Source of the DNA: Lagopus muta
Taxonomy: Eukaryota > Chordata > Aves > Galliformes > Phasianidae
Assembly: GCF_023343835.1 (NCBI RefSeq)
Contig: NC_064442.1
Location: 16,726,501-16,790,500 of the forward strand
Reading direction: 5' to 3'
DNA length: 64,000 nucleotides
Shown: one piece after another, positions 12,664 through 30,180 of the stretch
Layout: each line of letters begins with the position of its first letter
How positions within the stretch are numbered: position 1 is the stretch's first letter
Translations under genes and position numbers: made by a program
Notes under the pieces: generated by a model
Database searches by the model: none
What the model was told of the DNA's origin: nothing
Seen by the model: the letters and a program-made list of their open reading frames with translations, nothing else

Positions 12664-15600
12664 GTGAGCGGCTCCAGGACCGCGCCTGGCGGTGAGCGAG
12701 CGCCTCGTTACGGCGCAGGTCTGCCTCGCTCCTGGATCCCGCCCTCTTGTGCTGGCACAAACGTGGAGTAACGCTGGGCACCTGCGAGCGAGCTCAGGCA
12801 AGCTGCAGAAGGCTGGTGATTTCCCAGGCCCTGCAGCTCTGGCACTTCCTATAGATCCCAATCCGCTGCACATCTCCCTTTCAGCTTCTGAGCTAGGATT
12901 TCTCAGATGAAGTAATTTTGGGGTGCACAGATACTGTGCTCAGAATGCCAGAGCTGAGCTCCGTCCAATGCCCTGCATAGTGCAAAAAAGCCAGCAGAGA
13001 TGCTGGACCTTGAGCAGAGTAAGAGCAGCAGCACTGCAGCAAGCTCCTGCAGGTGTGGTTTGAGGTGGGTGCAGGATGCCTCACTGCTGGTATTGCTGGT
13101 ATTGAAAGATGGTTGTTTTAGTAAGAACTACAAGCATAGGGAAGGGTGGGTTATCCTGCAGCTGCTTTTTCACTTAAATTGCCCTGATAGGTTCTCTGGG
13201 TCTATCCATCCAAAGTTGTTTTAAGTTCACAGTTTAGATGTAGTACTGGTTGTAGTCGTGACAAAATTGCACAGAAGGAGTCTCCAAAATTGAAGTAAAT
13301 TTGGCTATCGAAAGTAGAAGCTCAGGTTGCAGAGTAGCTGTCAGAGGATGGATATGGTCAGGTGTCAGCTGACTGCCTGTGAAAGTCCAAACTTCACAAA
13401 AAGTCCAAACTTCAGCAGCCAAGCAAATGAAGGAGAGGAACACTTGACTCTGAAAACAATTTCCTTGTAATTTGAAAAAACAGACATATCTGTGCACTTA
13501 AAAATAACAAACCACATTGACTAAATCACAATATAAATGATTTGCCTGTCCGTGCACAGAATGGTGTAAAATACAGTTCCAGCCCATCTATGATCTGATG
13601 CCTGAATAAATCACTTAAACAGTGCCTGGAAGAAAATCTGTAACACGCTGCTTTCGTTTTCACTGCTTCCATACACAAGCTGGGATTCCTGAGGGCACCT
13701 ACAGAGCTCTGTAGGCAAGGGGCTGGAGGCACTGAGTGAAAGCTGCTGTGTGCAGGGTTAATTCCAAGCACAAGGACCAGGCATCCAGCACAGCCTGCAG
13801 GTGTGGCAAGGTTTGCACATCACTGTTTCACATTCTGGTAAATCAAGTCTTTGAGTGAGATCAGTTTTATCAGTCGCATCTGAGAGTGAAGAAACCGTTT
13901 GCCTCTTGCATTAACTAACAGTAGAGCATGCTGAAGTGACTGACTATCTCTGCTTGTCAGGTAGCGGATCTGGAAACAAAAAGTACATGGTCAGACTGCT
14001 GACTTATCTGCCGGGCACACCTGTGGCTAAAATTGCTGCACCTACTCAGCTTCTGTATGATATTGGCAAGCTAGCTGCCAGTTTGGATAAAGCTCTTACA
14101 GAGGTGAGTGAGTTCTTGTTCTGGCTTCACAGATTTCATTCACATTTCATTTCTCCTCTCTGTTTCTTACTGTTCTCTGTCACCTTTCCTGATTTTAAAA
14201 CAGAAGTTGATGATTTCAGAGCTTAATTCAACTTTTGGATGCCACCCTGCATGCTGTAAAACTGGCTAAAACCTTGCCCCAAGTAACCTGACGAACCTGA
14301 CCGCTCACTGCTTATAGCAGAGTCTCAGTGATCCTTTTGCAATGCGTTTTTGTACCACAATAAGGGAGACCGCATTTATTCTTGCTCACACAGAACTCAC
14401 CTGTTTGGCATTTGAAGCCTGGTAAATAAGGAGAGTGAACCCCAGCTGTCTGAATCAGAGCATGCACAGCATGGTTCCGAAGCATTAAATGCTTGTGTCG
14501 GGTACTGCTGGCCCTTCTTCTCTTCTGAACTCACTTTGACTTGCTCTGTTCCTCCTGGCCATTAGGACATTGACCATTGCTGCAGCAGGAGCAGTCATTT
14601 CCTTTTCTGTAATGCCAGCTGTGTTAATGGAGAGAGATGTGTGACACTTCTCTGAGTTCCCCTGCTTTCAGTCAAATAATCTTAATGCATAGGAGATTAT
14701 TTCTGTATCTGTAATTATGCGGGGTAATAAAACTGACAAATCATCCAGTAATTAAGTTAGATACATAAAAGAATTCCTGCATTATTTATGGCCTTCCATT
14801 AACCTCTTCTTTTTGTGTTCTGGCTACTGCCTTCAGACAGTTATGAAGTGTGAATTGCTAGCTTCACTCACCACATTCTGAAATTACAACGGTGTTTTTC
14901 CATTGGGAAAGATAACTTACTATTGCCTTTTAATAGTCTGGCTGTGCTCTGATAATGTGATTAAAATAATGTATATGGGCCAGCTAGTCTCAAAAGATGC
15001 CTGCGACTTCTCCTGTGAGGAGGATTTAGTAGACAAGAAAGCAAATTTTGATGGAAAAGGCTCTTAAGCCATTAATATATGGATTATCATGTACCGAGAT
15101 TTGTCATCTAAGGGAGAGAATACTACAGTTCTTACCATCAAAACCTCTCAATGTCATTGACACCAAAACTAAAGCTAAGGCATTACATTTTCTGATGGCA
15201 GATGGGAATGTACAGCCTGTCTTTTCTATCCAGTCAATTTGCTTTGTCAGCTGGGCAGCAAGGCCATGTGCCGTGTGTTCTTTTGTGCACAAAATATCGT
15301 TGCACCACTTCCTTTTTCTGCTGTCTTTTTTTGTTTGGATGTGTCTCACATCTTCTAGTGGAAATAGGCAGCTATTGATGACTTGACAGCGACAAAGGCT
15401 CAGGCAATTGCTGAGATCTCTGCTTTATTGCCTTTTCCACATCTGGTATCCCTTTGTAGTTCTGTGTTAATTTGTGCAGGGAAAATTGCAGTGGTTGCTC
15501 ACCAAATGGCAACCTACCTACCAACGTGGTCTTCTGTACAGCATTAGGGATCCTCTGTTGTGATTTTTGCTTTGGGCTTGGTGTTGTTCCTTACTTCTAC

Positions 15601-17330
15601 ATGAGTTCCAGTTTTAACTATCATTTAGCTATCTTTAACTAACAGCCTTAATTCTAAACCTGAGTTTTTAAGAGGAGCCAACTGCTCATGGGAAGTGAGA
15701 AGCACACATGGGGCTGTTTGCTGGGGTCTCTGTGTACTGCATGGATGTTTGAGAGCCTGTACACATTTCTACAAGAACAAAGCTCCATCTAGCAGCTCTG
15801 CCAAGCACTTCTGTCTTAATGACATTGCACATGTCAGATGATTCTCAGGCTCAACTCTTTAAATGCACAGAGTGCATCTGTGGCAGTTTTTGTCTCTTCT
15901 GCTCCAACAGCTTCTGTAGCACCAGCTGCAGAATCCAGCTGTGTGACTGCAGCCTTGGCAAGGCCTCTGTGCAGCAGCATCCCTGTCACTCTGCAGGAAG
16001 TCACCATTGATTTTAAGTGATTCAGCAACAAAGGGTTTAGGATAATCTATACTAGAAGAATGGAGAAAAAACATTCAGGTTTTATGGAGATATTGATAGG
16101 CTTGCCTATCTTACAGTTCACTGGAACAGGTTGCCCAAGGAGGTTGTGGGTGCCCCATCCCTGCAGGCATTCAAGGCCAGGCTGGATGTGGCTCTGGGCA
16201 GCCTGGACTGCTGGTTGGTGACCTGCACACAGCAGGGGGTTGGAACCAGATGAGCATTGTGGTCCTTTTCAACCCAGGCCATTCTATGATGAAATAATCC
16301 TTCAGATTCTACTTCTGCTTGTTGGGATGAAGTATGGATTTTAATTTATGGCCTATTTTGTTCTCTTTGTGCAGGAATTCCATCATCCATCAGTAGGAAG
16401 TCTGCATCGAGATCAGTTCATCTGGAACCTGGCGAACGTCCCTCTTCTGGATCAGTACATGGATGCCTTGGGCCAGAACGAGCACAGAGATGTTGTGCAG
16501 TGGGTCATCCAGCAGTTCAAAGAGAAAGTCACACCCAAGATAAGCAGTTTTCGAGCTTGTGAGTGTTTTATTCTCAATCACGCTGCAGTTTGTTCCAGGA
16601 AACAGGCGCACCAACACAGCTGGCTTACAGTTATTAAATACCATTGCAGTCAATACCAATACAGTGCAGTTATTAAATACCATTGCAGTCAATGCCAACA
16701 GAATGCAGTTATTAAATACCATTGCAGTCAATACCAACAGAATGCAGTTATTAAATACCATTGCAGTCAATACCAATACAGTGCAGTTATTAAATACCAT
16801 TGCAGTCAATGCCAACAGAATGCAATTATTAAATACCGTTTCTCGTTGTGCCTTTAGGTATCAACCACGGGGACCTCAACGACCACAACATCCTGGTGGT
16901 TCCTGGCTCCCCTCGCGGGGCGGCCCCGCAGTACCGCGTGTCGGGCGTGCTGGACTTCAGCGACATGAGCTACGGCTGCTATGTGTTCGAGGCGGCCATC
17001 GCCATCATGTACATGATGGTGGAGAGCGCGGAGCCTCTCGGTGTGGGTGGACACGTCCTGGCAGGCTTCGAGAGCGTGCTGCCGCTGACGGGTGCGGAGC
17101 GGGCAGCGCTGTTCCTGCTGGTGAGCGGCCGCTTCGCGCAGTCGCTGGTCATGGCGGCGCACACAGCGCTGCTGCACCCGGAGAACACGGAGTATCTCAT
17201 GGTCACCGCCAGGACGGGGTGGAGGCACCTGATGGACATGTATGCGCTGGGCCAGGAGGCGGTGGAGAAGAAGTGGTTTGAGACAGCCACGGCGTATGTG
17301 AGGCAGCCCTGTGAGGTGGGGCTGCAATAG
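12327..17330 (+). CDS. HYKK: 5-hydroxylysine kinase (GTP-dependent), 378 residues
   Basis: This cytosolic APH/choline-kinase-fold enzyme (formerly AGPHD1) phosphorylates 5-hydroxy-L-lysine using GTP in lysine/hydroxylysine catabolism. There are four coding exons: 12327-12663, 13961-14103, 16375-16558 and 16858-17330. Phases agree and the total is 1137 nt; human HYKK is 373 residues. Near the N-terminus, [14 protein letters not shown] is strongly conserved. The catalytic Brenner motif is HGDLNDHN (residues 225-232, Asp227 and Asn232). The metal-binding LDFSDMSYG follows (Asp254). ATG 12327 is the first ATG in frame and sits just after a splice acceptor. Intron 3 is only 299 bp and mostly minisatellite. 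The stop TAG belongs to the terminal repeat of an antisense CR1, and no AATAAA or ATTAAA is seen before the PSMA4 promoter. The C-terminus (after WFETA) differs from the human one. Confidence 0.95.
16119..16292 (+). repeat. CR1 LINE, 3'-end fragment (HYKK intron 2)
   Basis: Starts near CTGGAACAGGTTGCCCAAGG and ends with CCAGGCCATTCTATGATG, the CR1 terminal repeat. It lies 80 bp upstream of the acceptor of the 16375 exon. Confidence 0.9.
16627..16837 (+). repeat. 39-bp minisatellite in HYKK intron 3, 5.4 copies
   Basis: Units start at 16627, 16666, 16705, 16744 and 16783, with a partial sixth at 16822. Each reads GCAGTTATTAAATACCATTG and ends in one of two tails (AATACAGT or CAACAGAAT). The tails alternate in the order A, B, B', A, B. 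The period is a multiple of three and no frame-breaking codon falls in the frame of exon 3, so the array is open for translation. It occupies about 70% of the 299-bp intron. Confidence 0.95.
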
Positions 17331-17997
17331 AATCATAGAATTGCAAGGTTGGAAACGACCTGCAAGATCATCCAGTCCAACTGTCTTCTCATTATCACTG
17401 CTACCACAAGCACTAAACTGTATCTCACAGCTCCTCATTCAGATGCCTCTTGAACACTGCCAGGGACGGTGACTCCACCACCTCCCTGGGCAGCCATTCC
17501 AGTGCCTGACCACTCTGACAGAAAAAGTTCTTCCTTATGTCCAACCTAAACCTCCTCTGGTACAACTTGCGGCCATTTCCTCAGGTCTTGTTTGTTGCCT
17601 GGGAGAAGAGGCCAAACCCCTCCTCACCACAACCTCCCTTCAGGAAGTTGCAGAGTGCCATGAGGTCTCCCCTGAGCCTCCTCGAGACTGAACAATCCCA
17701 GCTCCCTCAGCCACTCCTCATAAGGTTTGTGCTCCAAACCCCTCACCAGTTTCGTTGCCCTTCTCTGGACACGCTCCAGGGCCTCAATGTCTTTCCTGTA
17801 GTGAGGGGCCCAAAACTGAACATAATACTCGAGGTGTGGCCTCACCAGTGCTGAGTACACCGAGATGATGACTCCCTGCTCCTGCTGGCCATGTTGTTTC
17901 TAATGCAGGCTAGGATGCCGTTGGCCCTGTTGGCCACCTGGGCGCACTGTCAGCTCACGTTCAGTCGAGCATCACCCAACACCCCCAGGTCCCTTTC
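17329..17997 (-). repeat. CR1 LINE, antisense, filling the HYKK-PSMA4 gap
   Basis: Reading the minus strand from 17997, it encodes the late part of CR1 ORF2 (ERDLGVLGDARLNVS, then [20 protein letters not shown] and [17 protein letters not shown]), followed by the 3'UTR. It ends at the terminal repeat (plus-strand TAGAATCATAGAATTG). The frame is broken and it is truncated at its 5' end. It is the main content of the intergenic space and abuts the HYKK stop codon on one side and the PSMA4 promoter on the other. Confidence 0.93.
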
Positions 17998-18001
17998 CAT
18001 A

Positions 18002-18502
18002 AAGATGGCGGAGCGCTGCACGGCGCGGTCCTTCCACCGAGCGGCGCGCAAGGGGCCGAGGCGGCCACGGTCACGTGATACGGTCACGTGGTAGGGACGC
18101 GCACCGCCCCGGCCGGGTGATGCACCGCGCAGGCGCGGCGGCCATTTCCGACGCTGCGGTGCAGGTGTGGGACAGGCTGTAACGGTTGGTGCTTCCCGCT
18201 GGCCGCACCTCAGCGCCTCTTCGGCACATCGCGCGTTCCTCGGCACCCTGTGAGTGGGGAGGAGGGAGGCACCCTGTGAGAGGGGAGGAGGGAGTGAGAG
18301 CAGAGGGAGCGGGGCGGGCGACGAGGCTTTCGTTCCCCCTCTGTCGCTGTGAGGATGACTCCGCACTCCGGGCCCGGAGCGCCCCAGGCTGCAGGCGGGG
18401 GTCGGGCGGGTTCCTCTGGGCTGGGGGCCGTGTGGGGACGGCCCGCCTCGCCTTAACGCGCTGTGATGTTTTGCAGGCCCGCTGCCCCGCCGCTCCGGCA
18501 CC

Positions 18503-18505
<3 letters not shown>
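18002..18505 (+). promoter_or_regulatory. PSMA4: PSMA4 CpG-island promoter and 5'UTR
   Basis: The GC-rich region starts exactly where the CR1 stops. Visible motifs are AAGATGGCGG (YY1-like, 18002-18011), TCACGTGA (18071-18078), a second CACGTG (18085-18090), GCGCAGGCGC (NRF1-like, 18127-18136) and GGCCATTTCC (18138-18147). A probable untranslated exon ends at the donor CCCT|GTGAGT (GT at 18250-18251). The next acceptor is TTTTGCAG (ending 18476), giving a 29-nt exon 18477-18505 whose last three bases are the ATG. Confidence 0.65.
18243..18294 (+). repeat. 26-bp tandem duplication containing a splice-donor-like site
   Basis: Two near-identical units start at 18243 and 18269. Each contains GCACCCTGTGAG followed by GGGGAGGAGGGAG. 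The first carries GTGAGT, the better donor, and the second GTGAGA. It lies in the PSMA4 5'UTR region, so either copy could end the first noncoding exon. Confidence 0.7.
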
Positions 18506-24646
<6,141 letters not shown>

Positions 24647-24877
24647 AATTTGAAGTCAAGTGTTCTGAAAATAGCATAGGACCTGCTTCAGTTAAAGGTA
24701 ATCTGGTTTTCTGTTTTGTGGAAGCCTACAAATACGCCAGGGGAGAACATGGAATTACTTTTGCTGAACCAGGTCCTTAATCATCATCAAGATAATTAGT
24801 TTTCTGTTCCTTATATTGACCAATAATTGCTTTAATTCTTGAACACCCTTTCTTTCATCTTCTATTTTTTATTATGG

Positions 24878-24883
24878 AATAAA
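24878..24883 (+). terminator. PSMA4: PSMA4 poly(A) signal
   Basis: AATAAA about 230 nt after the stop, followed by a TGATGAGTGTCTTT-type GU-rich stretch. Another AATAAA overlaps the stop codon (24642-24647) but is too close to be the likely main signal. Confidence 0.65.
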
Positions 24884-24909
24884 ATTTAAGAAGAATGGTG
24901 ATGAGTGTC

Positions 24910-27036
24910 TTTATTTCCTTGGTAATGCCTGTCTATGTGCTGTCTTGAGGGAACTGATTGCTTTGAAACGTAACATGGTGTGTGCCAGCTGGTAGCTGTG
25001 TGTGTGAACTGCAAGGCAGGAGGGTGCCTTTTCAAGTAGTCAAGGGGCTTCAAATCTGGAATAGCATTCGTGGTCATTTCACAAATGCCAAAATAGAACG
25101 TACTGGCATGCCAAGTTTCAATTTTGTCCAGCTTCCTTCTGTAGCAGGCTGTATCGTGGTCATGCAAGCAGTAGTGTGTTGATCGTGCCCTGTAGCAGAT
25201 GCGTTCCATTTAGCATAACCTGGAATGAGTGCCTGCTTTCAAAGAAATCAGTCATACAATGCTAGCTATGTGCACACAAATGAGGAAGACATTTCACAAA
25301 GGCCACATTGAAATGATGCCCTATCTTGTCTGAGTGCAAACAGTTGAAGAGAATAGTGTGCAGTTCTAAAGCTACATTGATTATTCTGCATTTTATCCTG
25401 AAAGGCTCTAGGCATGTTTTATGTTCTGTAGCTGAGTGTTGCTTACACTTCCCCAAAGAATTCAGTTCCCTTGTCTGTCAAACAACAGTAGAGAACAAAG
25501 TAGTGAACCACTTGAGAAATCACAGTGCATGTACATGAATTAGAAATCAGAATAATTTCTGTTTGGTTTGTCCCTATGCTGAATGCAAAATAATGAAGAT
25601 CTAGTTCCGAAAAAAGCAACACGAAGTTTGCAGAGGAAATGTAAACAAGTAACTCATAATTCTTTTATGCTCTTTCAGTTGTATTAAATAAAAAAAAAAA
25701 AAGCAGGATGAGAAGCCCTCTTCATTAACATTCTTAATTGAGAAATGTGCTGAAATTCAAACTGTGGGGATGATGATTCAGCCTCGCTACTGACTGGATT
25801 TTGTGGGAATGTGTAGAAGCTTTTTGCCCTTTAACTGTGAAAGATATTGGATGTTTGCAGGATTTAATAAGAGATTTAATAAGACTTTAAGAAACCAGAG
25901 TGAATCCATACTGTGTATCTTATTTTTAACCAACCCCAGGCATTTTTGGCTGGTAAAATATACATCACCATCATCAGTCTCAACAAAACCCTTTTTTTTT
26001 ATCTCATTGCTCTAAGATTCAGTGTTGAGAACAGAGGAAGGAGTCTGGATTGAGGTGTCTGTGGATGTACTGCATTCATGTTGATCACAGCTGTTTGCGT
26101 AGCGAGGTAAGGGTGATGTGGTTCTATGCAGCCACATGACCTGCTTATGAATTTTCTAAGTCTCAGTGCAGAGCAATTGTTTCAATTGCTTTAGTCATTT
26201 AGTAATTTAGTAATTAGTACTTTGTCAGTATTCAAGTTTTGTAGCTAATAAGGTTAGACTGAGTTTTTTTGCACCTTGTGCAATACTAGACCTTTTCTTT
26301 TAGGTCATAACCTAGGAATGATAGTGTAAAAAGTCCTGAATAGTTGCACCAACATGCAGGGAGTAGATTTAATCTACATAACAAAGGACTATAAATACCT
26401 CAAGCTCCATTTCTATGTAGAGAATTTAGCATGCAGTCTTCTTATAATTCATTTAAGATATCAGAGAATACCAGCATCTCTTGCAGATTTCTGAATCACT
26501 GATATCCATGATGATGGCTGTTTCATAATGCTTGGAATACGCCTGAAAAGCAGCAGTGCTGACACAGAGGTTCTTTCCAACTTGTCAAAGATCGCTTAAA
26601 TTACAGCAGACTCCAGCAGTGCTTTCTGTCTTCTAGAAATCCATTACAGCATTTAAGTCAGGGTTCGTCAATGTGTGCACTTCACACCAGGAGTCTTGGT
26701 GTAGTAGTAGAAGTATTACCGGGTACTTTATAGATTTATGAAGATGTTGTTTCTTAAATGTTGCTGTTTCTAAGGAAGAGAGGTAAAAAGCATATATGGA
26801 TCTTTGTTTCAAGAATTACCAATGCTATTTCTTTGCCTGACTGCTTCATTCCCTGGTGAAAGGGGAACTTCTCAGATTCTGCAGTAATCAAAACCTGGGA
26901 TGCTTTACATTTTCTGATCTCTACTCCGTTACATGTGGAGGTGTTGTGCTAAGCTGTGTAGCTACACATAACTCATAAGACCAGAGAATTAATTCTGGTG
27001 ATGCATTTGAGTTATCTTTGCTGATCAGAATGATTT

Positions 27037-27086
<50 letters not shown>

Positions 27087-29700
27087 TGTATTATTTGGGG
27101 TGTGCTTGATGTTATTTAGACACCAGAGCTTCATGTGGTCCCATGGAAGGTGACAGATCTTTCAGATTAGGTACAAGTATTTACTTGCAATGGTTTGCCC
27201 AACATGATGTTAGTAAACTTAAAGACTGGATGTCTCACTTGGATGCACAATAGAACTTGCCAGGACAGGTACTCACAAATAGGTTGTCCTAATAAATGGT
27301 TGTGTGTTTTGTTATTCTAGGTACCTTCAGAGATAATGAAAGTTAAATAAAGAAAAAAAAATAAATAAATACATTCTAATGACAATTCTTTTCAAACGAA
27401 GAGCAGATACCTTGTAGGACTGTTACCTGTGTGATTTACCACACTGTGCTCTGAAACACAGAAGGTTACTTCAGATGCAAGTCCCTGCTCATCCCGTTAT
27501 TTTGTTTTACATACTTAAAAAAGCTCACAGGGTGATAAAGGATGTGTTAAGTTTGGCTGCTGCTGCTTTTTTGTTCTCAAACCACTTATTTATTCTTTCA
27601 GTTCGGATTCTTAAAACTGGGGATAATAGTTCTCTACTGTGTTGTACGAGTATATTCACTCATAAGGATTGAACGTATTTAAATGTCTCGGTTTTGGAAG
27701 GCACAGAGCTGTATGTGATGCACTGATAACACATCCAAGTGTATACAAGACATCTAAGTGCATGGTGTTAATGTGCTCAGGTACATCACAAAAAAGAGAA
27801 ATGTACCTTCAGAATACTGAGGGACTTTTTAAATGTCTTCTGTGTTCTTCAAGGAAGGCTTCCTATACAGCTTTTGTGCAGTAAAAGTTGTCCTTGTTTT
27901 CAGGTTTTAACTGTAGTCATTTCTATTACAGTAAGAAAAACTGCTAGAATATTTCATCTGCGAGAACTGAGTACCCTTCAGTGGCTCTATAGCTCTCTGC
28001 TTTCAGCAGGAGAAAATTCAGCTTCTCAGACGTTTTTCAAAAGATTTTTTACAAAGAGAACAGAGCAGTTTGCTGTTTTTATCTGTGATTAGTTTGGCAT
28101 TTGGTTTTCCAGTTAAAGCTCTCCGCAGTGCCCAGTAAAAGCTGCCATCAGCCAATTTGCTGGGGATTCACATACTTCAGTGGAGACCTTCAGCTGTCAG
28201 CTCCTGCTGAGAGAGGCCCAGGCAGTTCTCTTGTAACTGTTTCAGTCTCAGCGATAAATATTAAGCTTAGCATGCTACTGTCAGTATTAACGTTTTGCTC
28301 CAAGCCCAAATGAGAAGAAAAAAAAAGGTTTATTGTTTAGTAGTCTTTTCTATACCAGTAATAATACAGTAAAATTGCCAGATGATCTACATAAAATTTT
28401 TAGACAAAGTTTGGGCATGCAGTGCAGACAATTCAATCCTTTTATATCTTCCAGCATCTGTTTGGTCAGGCTGGGACGCAGCTGCAAACAAATTCACGGT
28501 TATGTAATAAATCCAGTTAGCTACGTCCTGCACTTTGGAGTGGCAGCTATGTTTAGCTCTGTTAACTGAACGTGGCTCTGAAATGCATTTTCCACCATGC
28601 TCATATGCTGATAATAGAAACACAGACTTTATGTGGTAACCTTAGGTCAGGAGCAGCAGGTGCAGTGCAGTAGGGAAGTGCTCATCACAAACAATAGATT
28701 TGTAATTCCAGTTGAAGCAATGCCCAGTAATTTTTGGAGCACACGGAAAACATCCAAACTCCACTGCAACACGAAAGAATACAACATTGGTGGGTTTGGT
28801 TGTTGGGAAGGTTGCTTGTTTGATTTCCGTGCCACGCTTTGGGCTTTTGTTTATTCTCCATCTTGTGCTGACCACTGCCTGTGCACCGAGCACTTCACAA
28901 TAAGAGCCACACGCTGGATGTTTTGATGGTGGAGGGCATGCAGCATGCAGCCAGATTCTCAATATGAGGAATGCTTACTGCAGAGCATTGCGATCAATGC
29001 TGTGTGCTGGGAGGAACTCCTGTGTAAGCAGCCCTCCTTCCACCCTGACTGCAGTATGTCTGTCACACGCAGCCCAGTGACACACGCAGCCCAAGCACGG
29101 ATGCAGGACAGGCAGACAATATGAAATACGAGAGTTCAGCAACTCAGAGTGGGTCTGATGCTGAAGTACCCGTGTTGGTCATTGAACATAATAGCCACAC
29201 CATTTTTCTACAGCATAAATACTTGAAGGAGAGAATTCTGTTGTGGTTATACGTTGCCACTTTCAGTAAGGCTCATTCCAGGACCTCCAAATGCTGGTCA
29301 TTTTTTTGGAGTGGAGGAGGTCCCTCGTTGTGCAGTGCTGTGCAGAGCTGCTCAGCCCATCTCCCACAGCTTTCCTCTCTAAATGTACAAATCTTCACGG
29401 TGTGTTCCATGTGAGCACGGCTTGCTTCGTGCTGGCTGCTTCCAGTGCTGCTGATGCTGTGCACGCTCTGTGTATTAACATTATGGCCATTGAGGAAAAA
29501 ATATCACTAATCACTGATATTTCACAGTTGGTGCATTTAAAGTTATCCCTTCTCACAGCTTGCTGGTTACTGGGTATTGAGAATAGGTCCTGGAAGGAGC
29601 TTTTATTATATACGTTAGCTACCCGCGGCAGGTGGAATTATCTTAGGTCTTTTTTTATCTTGCATCAATTAATTTGTTTTGCGACTAAAAGTTCCAAACC
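24910..29700. other. PSMA4-CHRNA5 intergenic region
   Basis: AT-rich with no CR1, RNA gene or coding exon that I recognise. Frames of up to about 107 codons exist on both strands but lack similarity, splice context or consistent composition. The only notable feature is the long T run at 27042-27080. Confidence 0.5.
27042..27080. repeat. Homopolymer (T)39
   Basis: An uninterrupted run of 39 T. There is no adjacent retrotransposon body that I can recognise. Length is likely to vary between individuals and to be unreliable in assembly. Confidence 0.9.
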
Positions 29701-29739
29701 ATTCTGCCTCAGAAACTGTAATTCCGTGTGGAAGAGCGG

Positions 29740-30180
29740 TCAGACAGCGCCGGCTCGGAGCTCTCCCTCAGCAGCAGCGCTCCTCCCGCACAGCCGAGAG
29801 CACAGCCGACACCCCCGAACCCCAGCGGGGCTGCGGAGCACCGGCCCGGGCCGCTGCCCTGAGGGAGGCGGTGAGGGAGGGAGTGAGGGCGGGCAGCCAC
29901 GGCGGCCCCCGCCCCTCGCGCCCCTCGGCCGCTCCGCGCGGGGCGTGGCCAGCGCCTCCCGCCGGCAGCGGCGCCCCGTGCCCGCCGCGGGGCTCGGAGG
30001 CGGCGGGGCCATGGCCGAGCCGAGCGCCGGGCTGCGCTGCGGCCGCCCCTTGCTTCTTCTCCTCGCCTGCCTCTTCGCTCCCGTCCTCGGGAAGCCCGGA
30101 GCCGGCCCCGCCGTCCGCGCCTCTCAGGCGGGTAAGGCGCTCGGCGGGGGTACCGCTCGGCCCCGGGGCCGCAGCCCGGC
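29740..30180 (+). promoter_or_regulatory. CHRNA5: CHRNA5 CpG-island promoter and 5'UTR
   Basis: CpG-dense sequence surrounds the first coding exon. It has a GC box (CCCCCGCCCC, 29906-29915) and a KLF/Sp-type GGGGCGTGGCC just before the ATG. No TATA box is visible. The transcription start cannot be fixed from sequence alone. Long overlapping frames on both strands here reflect GC content. Confidence 0.6.

Noticed and set aside
16390-16815. 141-codon minus-strand frame across HYKK exon 3 and the minisatellite
   Set aside because: A repeat-driven frame: the 39-bp unit keeps several frames open on both strands. No independent evidence for a gene.
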